A DNA stretch of 64,000 bases, taken from NCBI GenBank assembly GCA_013348725.1, contig CP054689.1, forward strand, positions 856,501-920,500, written 5' to 3'. The notes under the pieces are model-generated. The model ran no database searches, was not told where the DNA came from, and saw only the letters and a list, made by a program, of their open reading frames with translations. Both the position numbers and the translations under genes were made by a program. Positions 45,052-54,310 of the stretch are shown here, in pieces (within the stretch, counting starts at the first letter, position 1; every line of letters starts with the position of its first letter). This stretch comes from Ectothiorhodospiraceae bacterium 2226 (GTDB lineage Bacteria > Pseudomonadota > Gammaproteobacteria > GCA-013348725).

Positions 45052-46587
45052 TCATGGCCACGCACCCCGGCTTCGCGGGAAGCCCGGCACGATGGCAACG
45101 CGCCTGAATAAGCGCGCCAAGCCTGTCGGCCACGGCCGGCGCAGCCGGTGACGGCGCAGGGCTTCGGCCAAGGCCGCGCCCACGGCCCCGCCCGCCGCCG
45201 GCCCCGGCTCATCGGCCCCGTAACAGGCCCGCTCCACCCGCAGCACGGCGGCCTGCAACGCGGGCCCCGCCCGTTGCGCCGCCAACCACGCCCGCAGGGT
45301 CGGTGCCGGCGCGGCCGCCAGCAGCGCGGCGCGCAGCGCCCCGGCACTGGGCGCCACCGCCACGGCACGCAGCAGGCGCCGGCGCACCCGCCGGCCAGCC
45401 ATCCACCGGGCGAGTCCCGCCGCCAACAGCGCCAGCACGAGCACCAGCCCCACGCCCAGCACCACCCGCGACGCCGCCTGCCGGCGCGGGTCGCCCACGG
45501 TGAGCGCCAGCGGGGGCAACTCGGCCGCCGTCAGGCGCCCTGTGGCGGGATCGAAGTACGGCATGCGCAACCCCGGCAGGGACAGCGCCCCCGCCCGCGG
45601 CGCCACGAACGGCACCTCCACGTGCAGCACGGTCTCGTCCACCCGCCCCCCCAGCGGCGTGCGCGCATCGATGCGCGGCGAGAAGTAGCGGATGTCCGCG
45701 CTCGTGCCGAGCGCGGCGGCGAGCAGGCGCTGCACATGATCCTGGCTGAGGTCGCGCCCCCGCAACTCCAGCGACCACAGATAAGGTTCGCCCCGCCACC
45801 ACGGGCCCTCGGATACCCGTTGGTGAACCGTCACCGGCGCCAGCGGCACCTGCACCGGCAAGTAGCTCGGCGCCGGCCGCACCGCCAGGCGCAGCGGCTC
45901 GGTGGGCAGTTGCAGCGCGGCGCCGTAACGGCGAAAGCTGCGCGCCTCGACCCACGGCAATGCCAGGGACAACTCGCCCGCCTCCAGCGGCGTCACCAGC
46001 CATTGATGGCGTTCGCGGTAACGGCCGTCGGCGCCGCGCAAGCGCTCACTGCCGAGCGCCGCCACGTGTGCCTCCGGGACCGTCAGCGCGCTCACGCGGG
46101 TTTGGAAGTCGCCATGCGGGGCTTCGACATCCAGCCACACCAGCACCGGCTCGCGCACATAGGGGTGCGCGTTGTCCGCGCCGCGCCGAATGCTCAGGGC
46201 CACCGTGTCGGGGGGCGACACCGTGATCGTCACCGGCTCGCTGCTGAGCCTCCCCATGCGCAGGGCGGGCAGCGACAGGCGTCCGACGCGCCGCGGATAC
46301 AGGCGTAACTGCGCGCGCTGGATCAGCCAGGGCTGGCCATTGCGCTCGCGCCGGTAGCGGGCGCTCTCCAGCCACTCCACGCGAAAGTCCGCCTCCCAGG
46401 CGCCGAGGTCCATTTGATAGAGGTCATGCGCACTGCCTTCGGCGCGCAGCCGCACCCGCAGCGGTTCGCCCAACTCGAGTTCGGTCGTGTGCGGCTGCAC
46501 CAGAAAGTGCGGCTCGGCGGCGGCCGTGCCGGCCATCGGCCCGCTCAGCATGACCAACACCGCCAGCCAAAGCGCCCGCGCTACCAC
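45052..46587 (-). CDS. batD: BatD-like protein
   Basis: 511 aa. Signal peptide, long periplasmic beta-sandwich region (LELGEPLRVRLRAEGSAHDLYQMDLGAWEADFRVEW), a membrane segment (VVLGVGLVLVLALLAAGLARWM, about residues 373-395) and a cytoplasmic Arg/Ala-rich helical tail. This is the BatD (DUF11-like/oxygen-tolerance) layout. The Bat system links MoxR ATPases with VWA proteins; function is not settled. GTG start at 46587 with GGAGG 6 nt upstream, overlapping the previous stop. Confidence 0.9.
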   Translation of the reverse strand: MVARALWLAVLVMLSGPMAGTAAAEPHFLVQPHTTELELGEPLRVRLRAEGSAHDLYQMDLGAWEADFRVEWLESARYRRERNGQPWLIQRAQLRLYPRRVGRLSLPALRMGRLSSEPVTITVSPPDTVALSIRRGADNAHPYVREPVLVWLDVEAPHGDFQTRVSALTVPEAHVAALGSERLRGADGRYRERHQWLVTPLEAGELSLALPWVEARSFRRYGAALQLPTEPLRLAVRPAPSYLPVQVPLAPVTVHQRVSEGPWWRGEPYLWSLELRGRDLSQDHVQRLLAAALGTSADIRYFSPRIDARTPLGGRVDETVLHVEVPFVAPRAGALSLPGLRMPYFDPATGRLTAAELPPLALTVGDPRRQAASRVVLGVGLVLVLALLAAGLARWMAGRRVRRRLLRAVAVAPSAGALRAALLAAAPAPTLRAWLAAQRAGPALQAAVLRVERACYGADEPGPAAGGAVGAALAEALRRHRLRRPWPTGLARLFRRVAIVPGFPRSRGAWP

Positions 46588-48371
46588 GGCCGTCCTCCGT
46601 CAGCGGCCTGCGGCGGGGCCTCGCGCGCCCGCAAGCTGCGCAACAGGCGTACATCGCGATCCTCCACCAGATCGAGTTTCTTCAGCGCCGCGGCATACTC
46701 GCGGTCCACCGCCAGGCGACGCTGGGCACCACCCCGCGCGCCGTCCGCCTCGGGCAGCAACTCGCCGCGTGCCACCGCTTCGCCGAGTGCCTCACGCTCG
46801 TCCTCGGCGGTGGCGGCCTCGCGCGGCGCCTCGTCCTCGGGAAACTCGGGATCCTCATCGGGATCCATGCGTGCCACGTCCTCGGTGGCGAATCGCGAGC
46901 GCCGCCCGGCCACGCCCTCCTCCGCCGGGTCCAGCGCCTGCGCCTGTGCGCGCGCGAGTTCTAGGTTAGCGGCGATGCGCTCGCGGTGGGGCGAGGGATA
47001 GCGCAGCGCATCCCGGTAGGCCTCCTCCGCCCTGTGGAAGGCGCCGGCGCGAAACTGGGCATTGCCGAGGTTGAAGAGGGCCTCGGCCCGCCGCGTCTCG
47101 TCCGGCGCCTCCAACCAGGCGCGTGCGAAGGCAGCGGCCGCGTGTTCGTAGTCACGCAGGCGGTAGGCACTGGCGCCCTCCCCCATGCGGGCCGCATAGC
47201 CGCCGAGGCGGGCGTAATGCATCAGCGCGAGTGGATAGTTGCCGCTCTCATACAGCGCATGCGCTTGGCGCTCTGCGGCATCGTCCGCCCAGACCGGAGC
47301 CGGCTGCAACGCCAGCGCCAGCGCAAGTGCGAGTGCCGCGGCGGGCGCCGCGGCACGCACCGGCCAGGACCAGCGCAACCACGACAAGGCCAGCATCACC
47401 AGGGCGGGCACCAGCAACCAGGGAAACAGTTCGCGCCAATGGTGCGCCCCGCTTGCCGCCTGCGCCGCCGAGGGCAGGCGCGCCGCGCCCCCGTCGTACA
47501 GGGCGCGCCAGTCCTGGCCGAAGCGCCCCGCCGTCGCGTAGCGCCCGCCGGCGGTCTGGGCCAGGGCGCGCAGACGCGCCTCGTCCATGCGCGAGATGAC
47601 CGTCTCGCCGCCGTAAAGCAAGTAACCCTCGGCGGTCGGTACCGGCGCCCCGTCGGCGGTACCGACCCCCAGCACGAACAGCGGCACGTCGGCGGCGCCG
47701 AGGCCCGCCGCCTCGGCCAGCGCCGCCTCGCCGCGCCCGCCGCTCAGCGCATCGGCATCGCCGTCGGTAATGAGCACCACGGCACCCACCCCGCCCGCGT
47801 GGGCGAGTGCCTCGCGCGCGAGGCGCAGCGCCGCCGCCAAGTTCGTTCCGGGCACATCCGCAAGCACCTGCGGGGCCCGCGCCAGGTAATGACGCAGCGC
47901 GCCGTGATCGGCGGTGGGCGGGGCGAGCAACAGCGCCTCGCCCGCCACCGCGACCAAGCCCACGCGCTCGCCGCGCAGGCGCTCGAGCAGGTTCTCCACC
48001 TCCAATCGGGCGCGCTGCAGGCGCCGGGGGGCCACGTCTTCGGCGTACATGGAGGGCGAGACGTCGAGCACCACCATGAGCGCGACGTCGCTGCGCGGTC
48101 CCTCGCCGGCCCGCTCGGCCGGCGCCGGCACGCGCGGGCCGGCCAGCGCCGCGGCCAGCAGCAGCCAGGCCAACGCGTTCAGGGCGAAGCGTGCGGCGCC
48201 CGCCCCACCCGGACGCTGCAACGCCCAGGGGCGTAGATGCGGCTCGGCATACCGGTGCAGCGCCCGGCGACGCCAGCGCACCAACGCCCATACCGTCCAC
48301 GGCTGCAAGGCCAACAACAACCACAGCGGCGCGCGCCAATCGAGCTGACCCAAGGCCTGCAGCGTGCTCAT
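46581..48371 (-). CDS. BatB-BatC fusion: VWA domain plus TPR tail
   Basis: 596 aa. N-terminal membrane helices, then a VWA domain with an intact MIDAS (VVLDVSPSMYAEDV, DxSxS), the later T and D of LITDGDADAL, a further membrane segment, and C-terminal TPR repeats (ALMHYARLGGYAARMGEG, AEALFNLGNAQFRAGAFHRAEEAYRDALRY) ending in an acidic tail. The TPR part corresponds to BatC, separate in some genomes. The start at 48371 overlaps the batA stop by ATGA. Confidence 0.92.
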   Translation of the reverse strand: MSTLQALGQLDWRAPLWLLLALQPWTVWALVRWRRRALHRYAEPHLRPWALQRPGGAGAARFALNALAWLLLAAALAGPRVPAPAERAGEGPRSDVALMVVLDVSPSMYAEDVAPRRLQRARLEVENLLERLRGERVGLVAVAGEALLLAPPTADHGALRHYLARAPQVLADVPGTNLAAALRLAREALAHAGGVGAVVLITDGDADALSGGRGEAALAEAAGLGAADVPLFVLGVGTADGAPVPTAEGYLLYGGETVISRMDEARLRALAQTAGGRYATAGRFGQDWRALYDGGAARLPSAAQAASGAHHWRELFPWLLVPALVMLALSWLRWSWPVRAAAPAAALALALALALQPAPVWADDAAERQAHALYESGNYPLALMHYARLGGYAARMGEGASAYRLRDYEHAAAAFARAWLEAPDETRRAEALFNLGNAQFRAGAFHRAEEAYRDALRYPSPHRERIAANLELARAQAQALDPAEEGVAGRRSRFATEDVARMDPDEDPEFPEDEAPREAATAEDEREALGEAVARGELLPEADGARGGAQRRLAVDREYAAALKKLDLVEDRDVRLLRSLRAREAPPQAADGGRPW

Positions 48372-49345
48372 GCGGGACGCCGCGCCGCGAGTAGCGAGGC
48401 GAGCGTGAGCGCGAGCATGGCGCCGAGCAGCGGCACCGGATACCACCCACGCCACACCCGCTCACCGCTGTCGCTCGGCCGCGCCTCGGCCTGTGCGCCA
48501 ATGGCCGCCACCACCGCCTCCAGGTCGCGCGTGCTGGCGGCGTGAAAGTACCGCCCGCCGCTCGCCGCCGCCAGTTCGGCCAAGCTCGGCTCGTCCTCCG
48601 GCGGTTCGAGTTGCGCCGCGCCGGTGATCTCCACCGTGTACAGCGCCACACCCGCCGCCCGTGCCAAGGCCAGCGCCTCGGCCGGGCGCACCAGCCCGGC
48701 GTTGTTCTCACCATCGGAGAACAACAGGATAAGCGGGATGCGCGCCGACGCATCGGAGGGATTTGGAGCCAGCGCGCGCGCGGCGAACTGCTTCAGGGCC
48801 AGGGCCAGCCCGTCGCCGATCGCCGTGTCGTCGCCGACCACCCCGGTGCGCAGCCGCGCCAGCATGCGCACCACCAGTTCGCGGTCCTCGGTCAGCGGCA
48901 CCAGGGTGCCGGCCTCATCGGCGAAGGTGATCAGCGCGAAGCGGTCGTGCTCGCGTGCGCGCACAAAGCGCGTCACCACCCCTTGCAATACCTCCAGGCG
49001 CGAGACCCCTCGGCCCTGCACCTCATAGTCGCGCACCAGCATGCTCCCGGAGGTATCCACCACCAGCACCAGATCGTGGCCGGTGGCCGGTTCGGGCAGG
49101 AACGCGCCGGGGGTGCGCGGTTGCGCCAGCGCCACCAGCAGCAGCGCGAGGGCGAGAACCCGCAACGCCGCCAACGGCCTGCTGCCGGGCGCCCGGGCCG
49201 CGGAGGCGAGACCGGCGGCATCGGGATGCCGCAGCCAGGTGGCACCGGCCTCCACGGGACGCTCGCGCAGCACGCTCAGCAGGGGCAACAAGGCCAGCGG
49301 CAGTAGCCAGAGCCAGCCGGGGGCGGCGAACGTGAGGGCGTTCAT
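48368..49345 (-). CDS. batA: BatA VWA-domain membrane protein
   Basis: 325 aa. Two N-terminal membrane segments, VWA domain with MIDAS (LVVDTSGSMLVRDYE, DTAIGDGLALALKQF, LLFSDGENNAG) and a C-terminal membrane helix (PVPLLGAMLALTLASLLAARR). In several bacteria BatA and BatB interact with a MoxR ATPase. The ATG overlaps the DUF4381 stop. Confidence 0.93.
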   Translation of the reverse strand: MNALTFAAPGWLWLLPLALLPLLSVLRERPVEAGATWLRHPDAAGLASAARAPGSRPLAALRVLALALLLVALAQPRTPGAFLPEPATGHDLVLVVDTSGSMLVRDYEVQGRGVSRLEVLQGVVTRFVRAREHDRFALITFADEAGTLVPLTEDRELVVRMLARLRTGVVGDDTAIGDGLALALKQFAARALAPNPSDASARIPLILLFSDGENNAGLVRPAEALALARAAGVALYTVEITGAAQLEPPEDEPSLAELAAASGGRYFHAASTRDLEAVVAAIGAQAEARPSDSGERVWRGWYPVPLLGAMLALTLASLLAARRPA

Positions 49346-49731
49346 AGCCACGGCCGCACGCGGGCGAGCAAGCGGTGCACGGCCTCGGCCGGCGGCGCGT
49401 CGCGCCCGTAGCACGCTGCATTGAGGCCCTCCAGGCAGGCGGTCCACGCCCTGGCCGTTGCGCGCCGGGGCCGGCCGCCGCGCCCGTAAGCCACGCGCAG
49501 GGCACGCAGGGCGCCGCGCGCGGCCTCGCGCGGCGCCAGCCCGCCGCGGCACAGGCGCCGCTCCAGCCACCACCAGTGCACCTTGAGGCGCTGCCGCCAC
49601 ATCCAGGTCAGCAAGGCCGCCAGTGCCAGCGCCGCCAGCACCAGGGCCCACAGGGGCACCCCGCCGGGCGCCTCCCCGCCCAGGGACCCCGGCGGCGCCG
49701 GCGGGCCGAAGATGTCAGCCAGCCGATCCAT
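49342..49731 (-). CDS. DUF4381 family Bat-operon membrane protein
   Basis: 129 aa: one membrane segment (VPLWALVLAALALAALLTWMW) then a basic cytoplasmic helical domain (RRLCRGGLAPREAARGALRALRVAYG, AWTACLEGLNAACYGRDAP). DUF4381 genes occur between DUF58 and batA in Bat operons, as here. It overlaps the DUF58 gene by 17 bp. Confidence 0.88.
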   Translation of the reverse strand: MDRLADIFGPPAPPGSLGGEAPGGVPLWALVLAALALAALLTWMWRQRLKVHWWWLERRLCRGGLAPREAARGALRALRVAYGRGGRPRRATARAWTACLEGLNAACYGRDAPPAEAVHRLLARVRPWL

Positions 49732-50710
49732 AACGCCTCGGTGCACCCGATTCGGCCAGGCGCGGCAACAGCGCCTCGGCGGCCAGGTCCGCCGTCACGG
49801 ACAAATAGGCGGCACCGGCCGCGGCAAGGCGCCGCGCACAGGCCGCGTCCGCGGCCTGCGCCTGCGCCTCGAAGGCGGCGCGCACCGGGGCTTGCGTCGT
49901 GTCCAACCACACCGGGACATCGCTGCTCAGCGCGCAGAACGGGGCGCGGCCCACCGCGGGCAGACGATGCTCCACTGCGTCGGTGATGCGCACGGCCCGC
50001 ACCCGACGGCCGCCGGCGGCGAAGCGGTGCAGCGCCCGGGCGTCACGCTCCCCGAGCCAGCGGAAGTCGCTGAGCAGCACCAGTTCGGCCCCCGCCGGCA
50101 ATTGCCGCCCCAGCGCGGCCAGCAGGTAATCGAAATCGGCGGCGCCATGGGTAATCGGCAGCGGCGGACAGGGCGCGGCCAGCAGTTCGGCCAGGGCAAG
50201 GGCGTGACGCCGCCCGGTGCGCACGGGCCACAGGCGCACCTTCTCGCCGAGGATCGCCGCCCCCACCGCGCCGCCCTCCCGGGTACATTGCAGCGCCAGC
50301 AACACCGCCAGGCGCGCCGCCTGCGCGGCCTTCAGGCGCACGCGGGTGCCGAAGCGCATGCTGGCGCCGAGATCGACGATCAGGTACAGGCTGCGGCGCC
50401 GCTCCTGCCGGTACACGCGCACGTGCGCCGTGCCGGTGCGGGCGGTGGTGCGCCAGTCGATGGCGCGCACGTCGTCGCCCTGCTCGTAGCGGCGCAGTTC
50501 TTGGAAGTCGAGGCCCTGGCCATGCCAATGCGTGGGCCGCTCACCGCCCGCCAATGCACCGGCGCGGGCTTCGGGGGCGCGCTCCTCGGCCAGGCGCACC
50601 AGCGCGGCGAGCTCGTCGGCACTCAGCAGGGGGCGGTCAGAACGGTCCACCGCGGCGGCCCGCACCAGGCGGTGCCACGTTCTCGCCCACGTCCCGGCCA
50701 GTCGCGCCAT
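49715..50710 (-). CDS. DUF58 (VWA-like) protein of the Bat operon
   Basis: 331 aa soluble protein. DUF58 signature YEQGDDVRAIDWRTTARTGTAHVRVYRQERRRSLYLIVDLGASMRFG, with a degenerate MIDAS (DLGAS), and a VWA-like C-terminal half (ELVLLSDFRWLGERD). DUF58 proteins are regular partners of MoxR ATPases. It starts 5 bp after the moxR stop. Confidence 0.92.
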   Translation of the reverse strand: MARLAGTWARTWHRLVRAAAVDRSDRPLLSADELAALVRLAEERAPEARAGALAGGERPTHWHGQGLDFQELRRYEQGDDVRAIDWRTTARTGTAHVRVYRQERRRSLYLIVDLGASMRFGTRVRLKAAQAARLAVLLALQCTREGGAVGAAILGEKVRLWPVRTGRRHALALAELLAAPCPPLPITHGAADFDYLLAALGRQLPAGAELVLLSDFRWLGERDARALHRFAAGGRRVRAVRITDAVEHRLPAVGRAPFCALSSDVPVWLDTTQAPVRAAFEAQAQAADAACARRLAAAGAAYLSVTADLAAEALLPRLAESGAPRRYGSAG

Positions 50711-50715
50711 GGCGT

Positions 50716-51687
<972 letters not shown>

Positions 51688-51766
51688 GGGAATTCCTGGT
51701 CGCGGGATGTTATTCCAACTATACCAGCGCGCGGGCAGGCCCCAACACGGCGAACGCCGGCTGCGC

Positions 51767-52543
51767 TCAGCGGACCACGCGCGCCGCCACGCACAGCAGC
51801 CCCAGCACGGCCACCAGCACCGGGCCGAACGGCTGATCGAACACCAGCGCGCCTGCAAAGGCGACGAGGTAGGCGGCGGTGGCGAGGGCCACGCTCCACC
51901 CAAGCGTCGCGCGCCAGTTGGCGCCGCGGCGAAACGCCGCCCAGGCCGGCAGGAAGACCAAGGCGAAGGCAGCGATCACGCCGACCGCAGTGACCGCGGT
52001 GGCGATCACCGCGACCACCAGCAGTTCGAAAGTCAGCTTGTAGCGCCACTGCGGCGCACGGTTGGCGCTGTCGTGATCGGGAAACAGGCGCGCGCGCAGC
52101 AGGCGCGGCCCCAGCCAGGGCATCAGCGCCGCAGTCGCCACGAGCAGCACCAACACGCTGATCAGGTGGCCGTGGCCGACGAAGTACAACTGCCCGTCCA
52201 CCAGGGCGTGGCCCAGCGTCTCACCCATCGGGTGATTGACCGCGAGGAGCAGCATGGTGCTCCAGCCGAGCAGAATGAGCAGGGCGTAGAAATCGTTGGA
52301 CGGACGCGCGAGCAGGGTCTTGCCGGCCCCCGCCACGGCCGCCGCCGCCACCGCCCCGCCCAGTACCGGCACCGCCAGCAGCGCGCTCAGCATGCCGCCC
52401 GCCGCGGCCACCTGGGCGTAGCTCAGACTGGCCAGCCACTCCTCGCGCAGGCGCAGGTACGCGCCGAGCAGCGCGACCAGCGGCACGAGCACCAGCCCGA
52501 CCAGGAAGGGCGTGAGAAAGAGGGGGTCGAGGACCAACTCCAT
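51767..52543 (-). CDS. Second zinc-type ABC transporter permease (ABC-3 family)
   Basis: 258 aa, about eight membrane segments (LLGAYLRLREEWLASLSYAQVAAAGGMLSALL, ELLVVAVIATAVTAVGVIAAFALVFLPAWAAFRR). It belongs to the ABC-3 family with ZnuB but is divergent: the DTLSHAA motif is replaced by SYAQVAAAG. It is last in the Zur-box operon, with its start sharing a base with the ATPase stop. Zinc (or manganese) is the likely substrate. Confidence 0.88.
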   Translation of the reverse strand: MELVLDPLFLTPFLVGLVLVPLVALLGAYLRLREEWLASLSYAQVAAAGGMLSALLAVPVLGGAVAAAAVAGAGKTLLARPSNDFYALLILLGWSTMLLLAVNHPMGETLGHALVDGQLYFVGHGHLISVLVLLVATAALMPWLGPRLLRARLFPDHDSANRAPQWRYKLTFELLVVAVIATAVTAVGVIAAFALVFLPAWAAFRRGANWRATLGWSVALATAAYLVAFAGALVFDQPFGPVLVAVLGLLCVAARVVR

Positions 52544-53106
52544 CAGCTCACCTCGACCACGCGGTCGCAGCTCTGTGCCAGCAGGTCCGCCTCATGACTG
52601 ACCACCAGCACGCTGCGCCCGCCTGCACGTCCACCGGCGAGCAAGCCGACCAGGATTTGCGCCGCGGCGGGGTCGAGGTTGTTGCCGGGCTCATCGAGCA
52701 GCACCAGCTGCGCGGGGCCCTGCAGCACCAACCAGGCCTGCAGCAGTTGAAACTCGCCGCCGCTCAGGCGGTCGAGGCGTCGATCCAAGACCGGCACCAG
52801 GCGCGGCGGCACACCGTCGAGCGGCGTTTGCATCACCCGCGCCAATTCGCGCCCGGTGAGCGGCAACTCGGCCGGGCGCACCGGGCGCTGGCGGTGGTGC
52901 GCCACGGTCAGCCCCGGGGCGCGCCGGATCTCGCCCTGAAAGAGTCGGGCGGTGCCGGTGATCGCGCCCAGCAAGGTGGATTTGCCGATGCCGTTGGGGC
53001 CGTGCAGCCCGACCACCTCGCCGGGCTGCACGGAAAGCGACACCGGCCCGAGCACGGGTCGGTGGTAACCGACCACGACGTCACGGCATTCGAGCAATGC
53101 GCTCAT
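52543..53106 (-). CDS. Second zinc-type ABC transporter ATPase (short)
   Basis: 187 aa, markedly shorter than ZnuC (253 aa here) and without its His-rich tail. Walker [10 protein letters not shown], signature [15 protein letters not shown], Walker [14 protein letters not shown]-loop VSHEADLL (Glu follows His where ZnuC has Asp). The short length reflects loss of the C-terminal part; all catalytic motifs remain. ATGA overlap with the binding-protein gene upstream and TGATG overlap with the permease. Confidence 0.9.
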   Translation of the reverse strand: MSALLECRDVVVGYHRPVLGPVSLSVQPGEVVGLHGPNGIGKSTLLGAITGTARLFQGEIRRAPGLTVAHHRQRPVRPAELPLTGRELARVMQTPLDGVPPRLVPVLDRRLDRLSGGEFQLLQAWLVLQGPAQLVLLDEPGNNLDPAAAQILVGLLAGGRAGGRSVLVVSHEADLLAQSCDRVVEVS

Positions 53107-53987
53107 CGGGCCTCGGCGAGCGCATCGACCCAGCGTTCGATGAGGGCGAAGTAGGCCTGCATGTCGGCATCCAGCGGCGGCTCGTGCGGCAGCGCGTGCA
53201 GCGGCCAGTCGAGCTGGCGCGCGACGAATTCGGGGCCGCGCGCCGGCTGGTGGTTGCTGCGGATCACCACGCCCTGTTCGCCCTGGTGCTGGCGCACCAG
53301 CTCGCGTAGATGCGCCGCGGTGGGCGGAATACCGGGCAGCGGCTCCACGTAGCCCAGCGCGGGCACATCCAGGCGCCGGAGCAGGTAGTCCGCGTCCTTG
53401 TGGAACAGAATGGCGCCCGACGCGCCCGCCACCTTTTCCTGCCACGCCGGCAGGCGCTGCTCGACCTCGGTTGTGAAGGCGTGCGCGCGTTCTGTGAACG
53501 CCGCCGCCTCGCCGCCGCCGAGGCGCGCCAAGCGACCGGCGAGGGCCTCGGCCACCTCGGCCATGCGCACCGGGTCCAGGTACAGGTGCGGATTACCGGC
53601 CGGGTGCACATCGCCGTGCGCCCGATCGGCCGGCACGTCCTCCTGCAGCAGCTCGACCTGCGCGGCGGCCTCGAAATAGCCGGGCCGCCCCGGCAGGACG
53701 CCGGGATTGGCGGCCCCCTCCAGCGCGGCCGGCAGCCAGCCCACCTCCAGGTCGGCGCCGACCGCGATCACCAGGTCGGCCGAGCGCAGCGCGCGCATCA
53801 TGCTGGGCCGCGCCTGCAGGTAATGCACGTCCCGATCGGGCGGGGCCAGCACGGTGACATTCACCGCCTCCCCGCCCACCACGCGCGCCAGCATGCCCAT
53901 GTGCGGCGTGGTGGCCACCACCTCCAGGGCCTGGGCGAGCCCGCTCGCGGCCAAGGCCGCGAGCCCTATCATCCATCGCGACACCAT
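53103..53987 (-). CDS. Second zinc-type periplasmic binding protein (cluster A-I)
   Basis: 294 aa with signal peptide [22 protein letters not shown]. ZnuA-like fold; probable metal ligands are in [25 protein letters not shown] and [16 protein letters not shown], and [12 protein letters not shown] near the end. Unlike ZnuA there is no His/Asp-rich loop. GGAGA lies 8 nt before the ATG. The start is only 19 bp from a very strong hairpin in the leader. Metal specificity is inferred from family and Zur control. Confidence 0.9.
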   Translation of the reverse strand: MVSRWMIGLAALAASGLAQALEVVATTPHMGMLARVVGGEAVNVTVLAPPDRDVHYLQARPSMMRALRSADLVIAVGADLEVGWLPAALEGAANPGVLPGRPGYFEAAAQVELLQEDVPADRAHGDVHPAGNPHLYLDPVRMAEVAEALAGRLARLGGGEAAAFTERAHAFTTEVEQRLPAWQEKVAGASGAILFHKDADYLLRRLDVPALGYVEPLPGIPPTAAHLRELVRQHQGEQGVVIRSNHQPARGPEFVARQLDWPLHALPHEPPLDADMQAYFALIERWVDALAEAR

Positions 53988-54005
53988 TCGTGCTCTCCTT
54001 CCGGT

Positions 54006-54045
54006 GCCTCCCTCGGCGGCACAAGGCTGTGCCGCCGAGGGAGGC
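54006..54045. repeat. 18-bp perfect inverted repeat before the binding-protein gene
   Basis: GCCTCCCTCGGCGGCACA / TGTGCCGCCGAGGGAGGC, loop AGGC. It is the strongest hairpin in the window and lies in the untranslated leader 19 bp upstream of the second zinc-binding-protein gene. Its inner part GGCACA-N4-TGTGCC recurs in the duplicated element just beside it. Confidence 0.9.
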
Positions 54046-54060
54046 GATAACCACACTGTT

Positions 54061-54180
54061 CGGCCCCGCCGCGGCGCCCGCGGCACACGGATGTGCCGCC
54101 GCTACGCGTCAGGAAGGCGGAAACCGCGCTTTCCGCCTTCCGCCAAGCGGGGAATCCAGGATGGATTCATCCGCGTTTCA
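54061..54180. repeat. Duplicated composite hairpin element, copy 1
   Basis: 120-bp unit with three internal inverted repeats: GCGGCACA-CGGA-TGTGCCGC; GGAAGGCGGAAA-CCGCGC-TTTCCGCCTTCC (12-bp perfect stem); GAATCC-AGGAT-GGATTC. It resembles REP/BIME or MITE-type elements. The short open frames across it (ending GNPGWIHPRF) are repeat artefacts, not genes. Confidence 0.92.
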
Positions 54181-54188
54181 GGGCGACT

Positions 54189-54308
54189 CGGCCCCGCCGA
54201 GGCGCCCGCGGCACACGGATGTGCCGCCGCTACGCGTCAGGAAGGCGGAAACCGCGCTTTCCGCCTTCCGCCAAGCGGGGAATCCAGGATGGATTCATCC
54301 GCGTTTCA
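54189..54308. repeat. Duplicated composite hairpin element, copy 2
   Basis: Identical to copy 1 except for one base (position 12, A instead of C) at a 128-bp period, with an 8-bp spacer GGGCGACT. The near-identity implies recent duplication or active homogenisation. It ends 2 bp before the porin stop codon, so the whole array sits between the porin and binding-protein genes of one probable operon. Confidence 0.92.
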
Positions 54309-54310
54309 AA

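Noticed and set aside
53103-54086. Longer start for the second zinc-binding protein
   Set aside because: It would translate through the 18-bp hairpin; the ATG at 53987 has a good ribosome site and begins a clean signal peptide.
54006-54308. CRISPR array
   Set aside because: Only two repeat units of 120 bp with an 8-bp spacer and internal palindromes; no cas genes.
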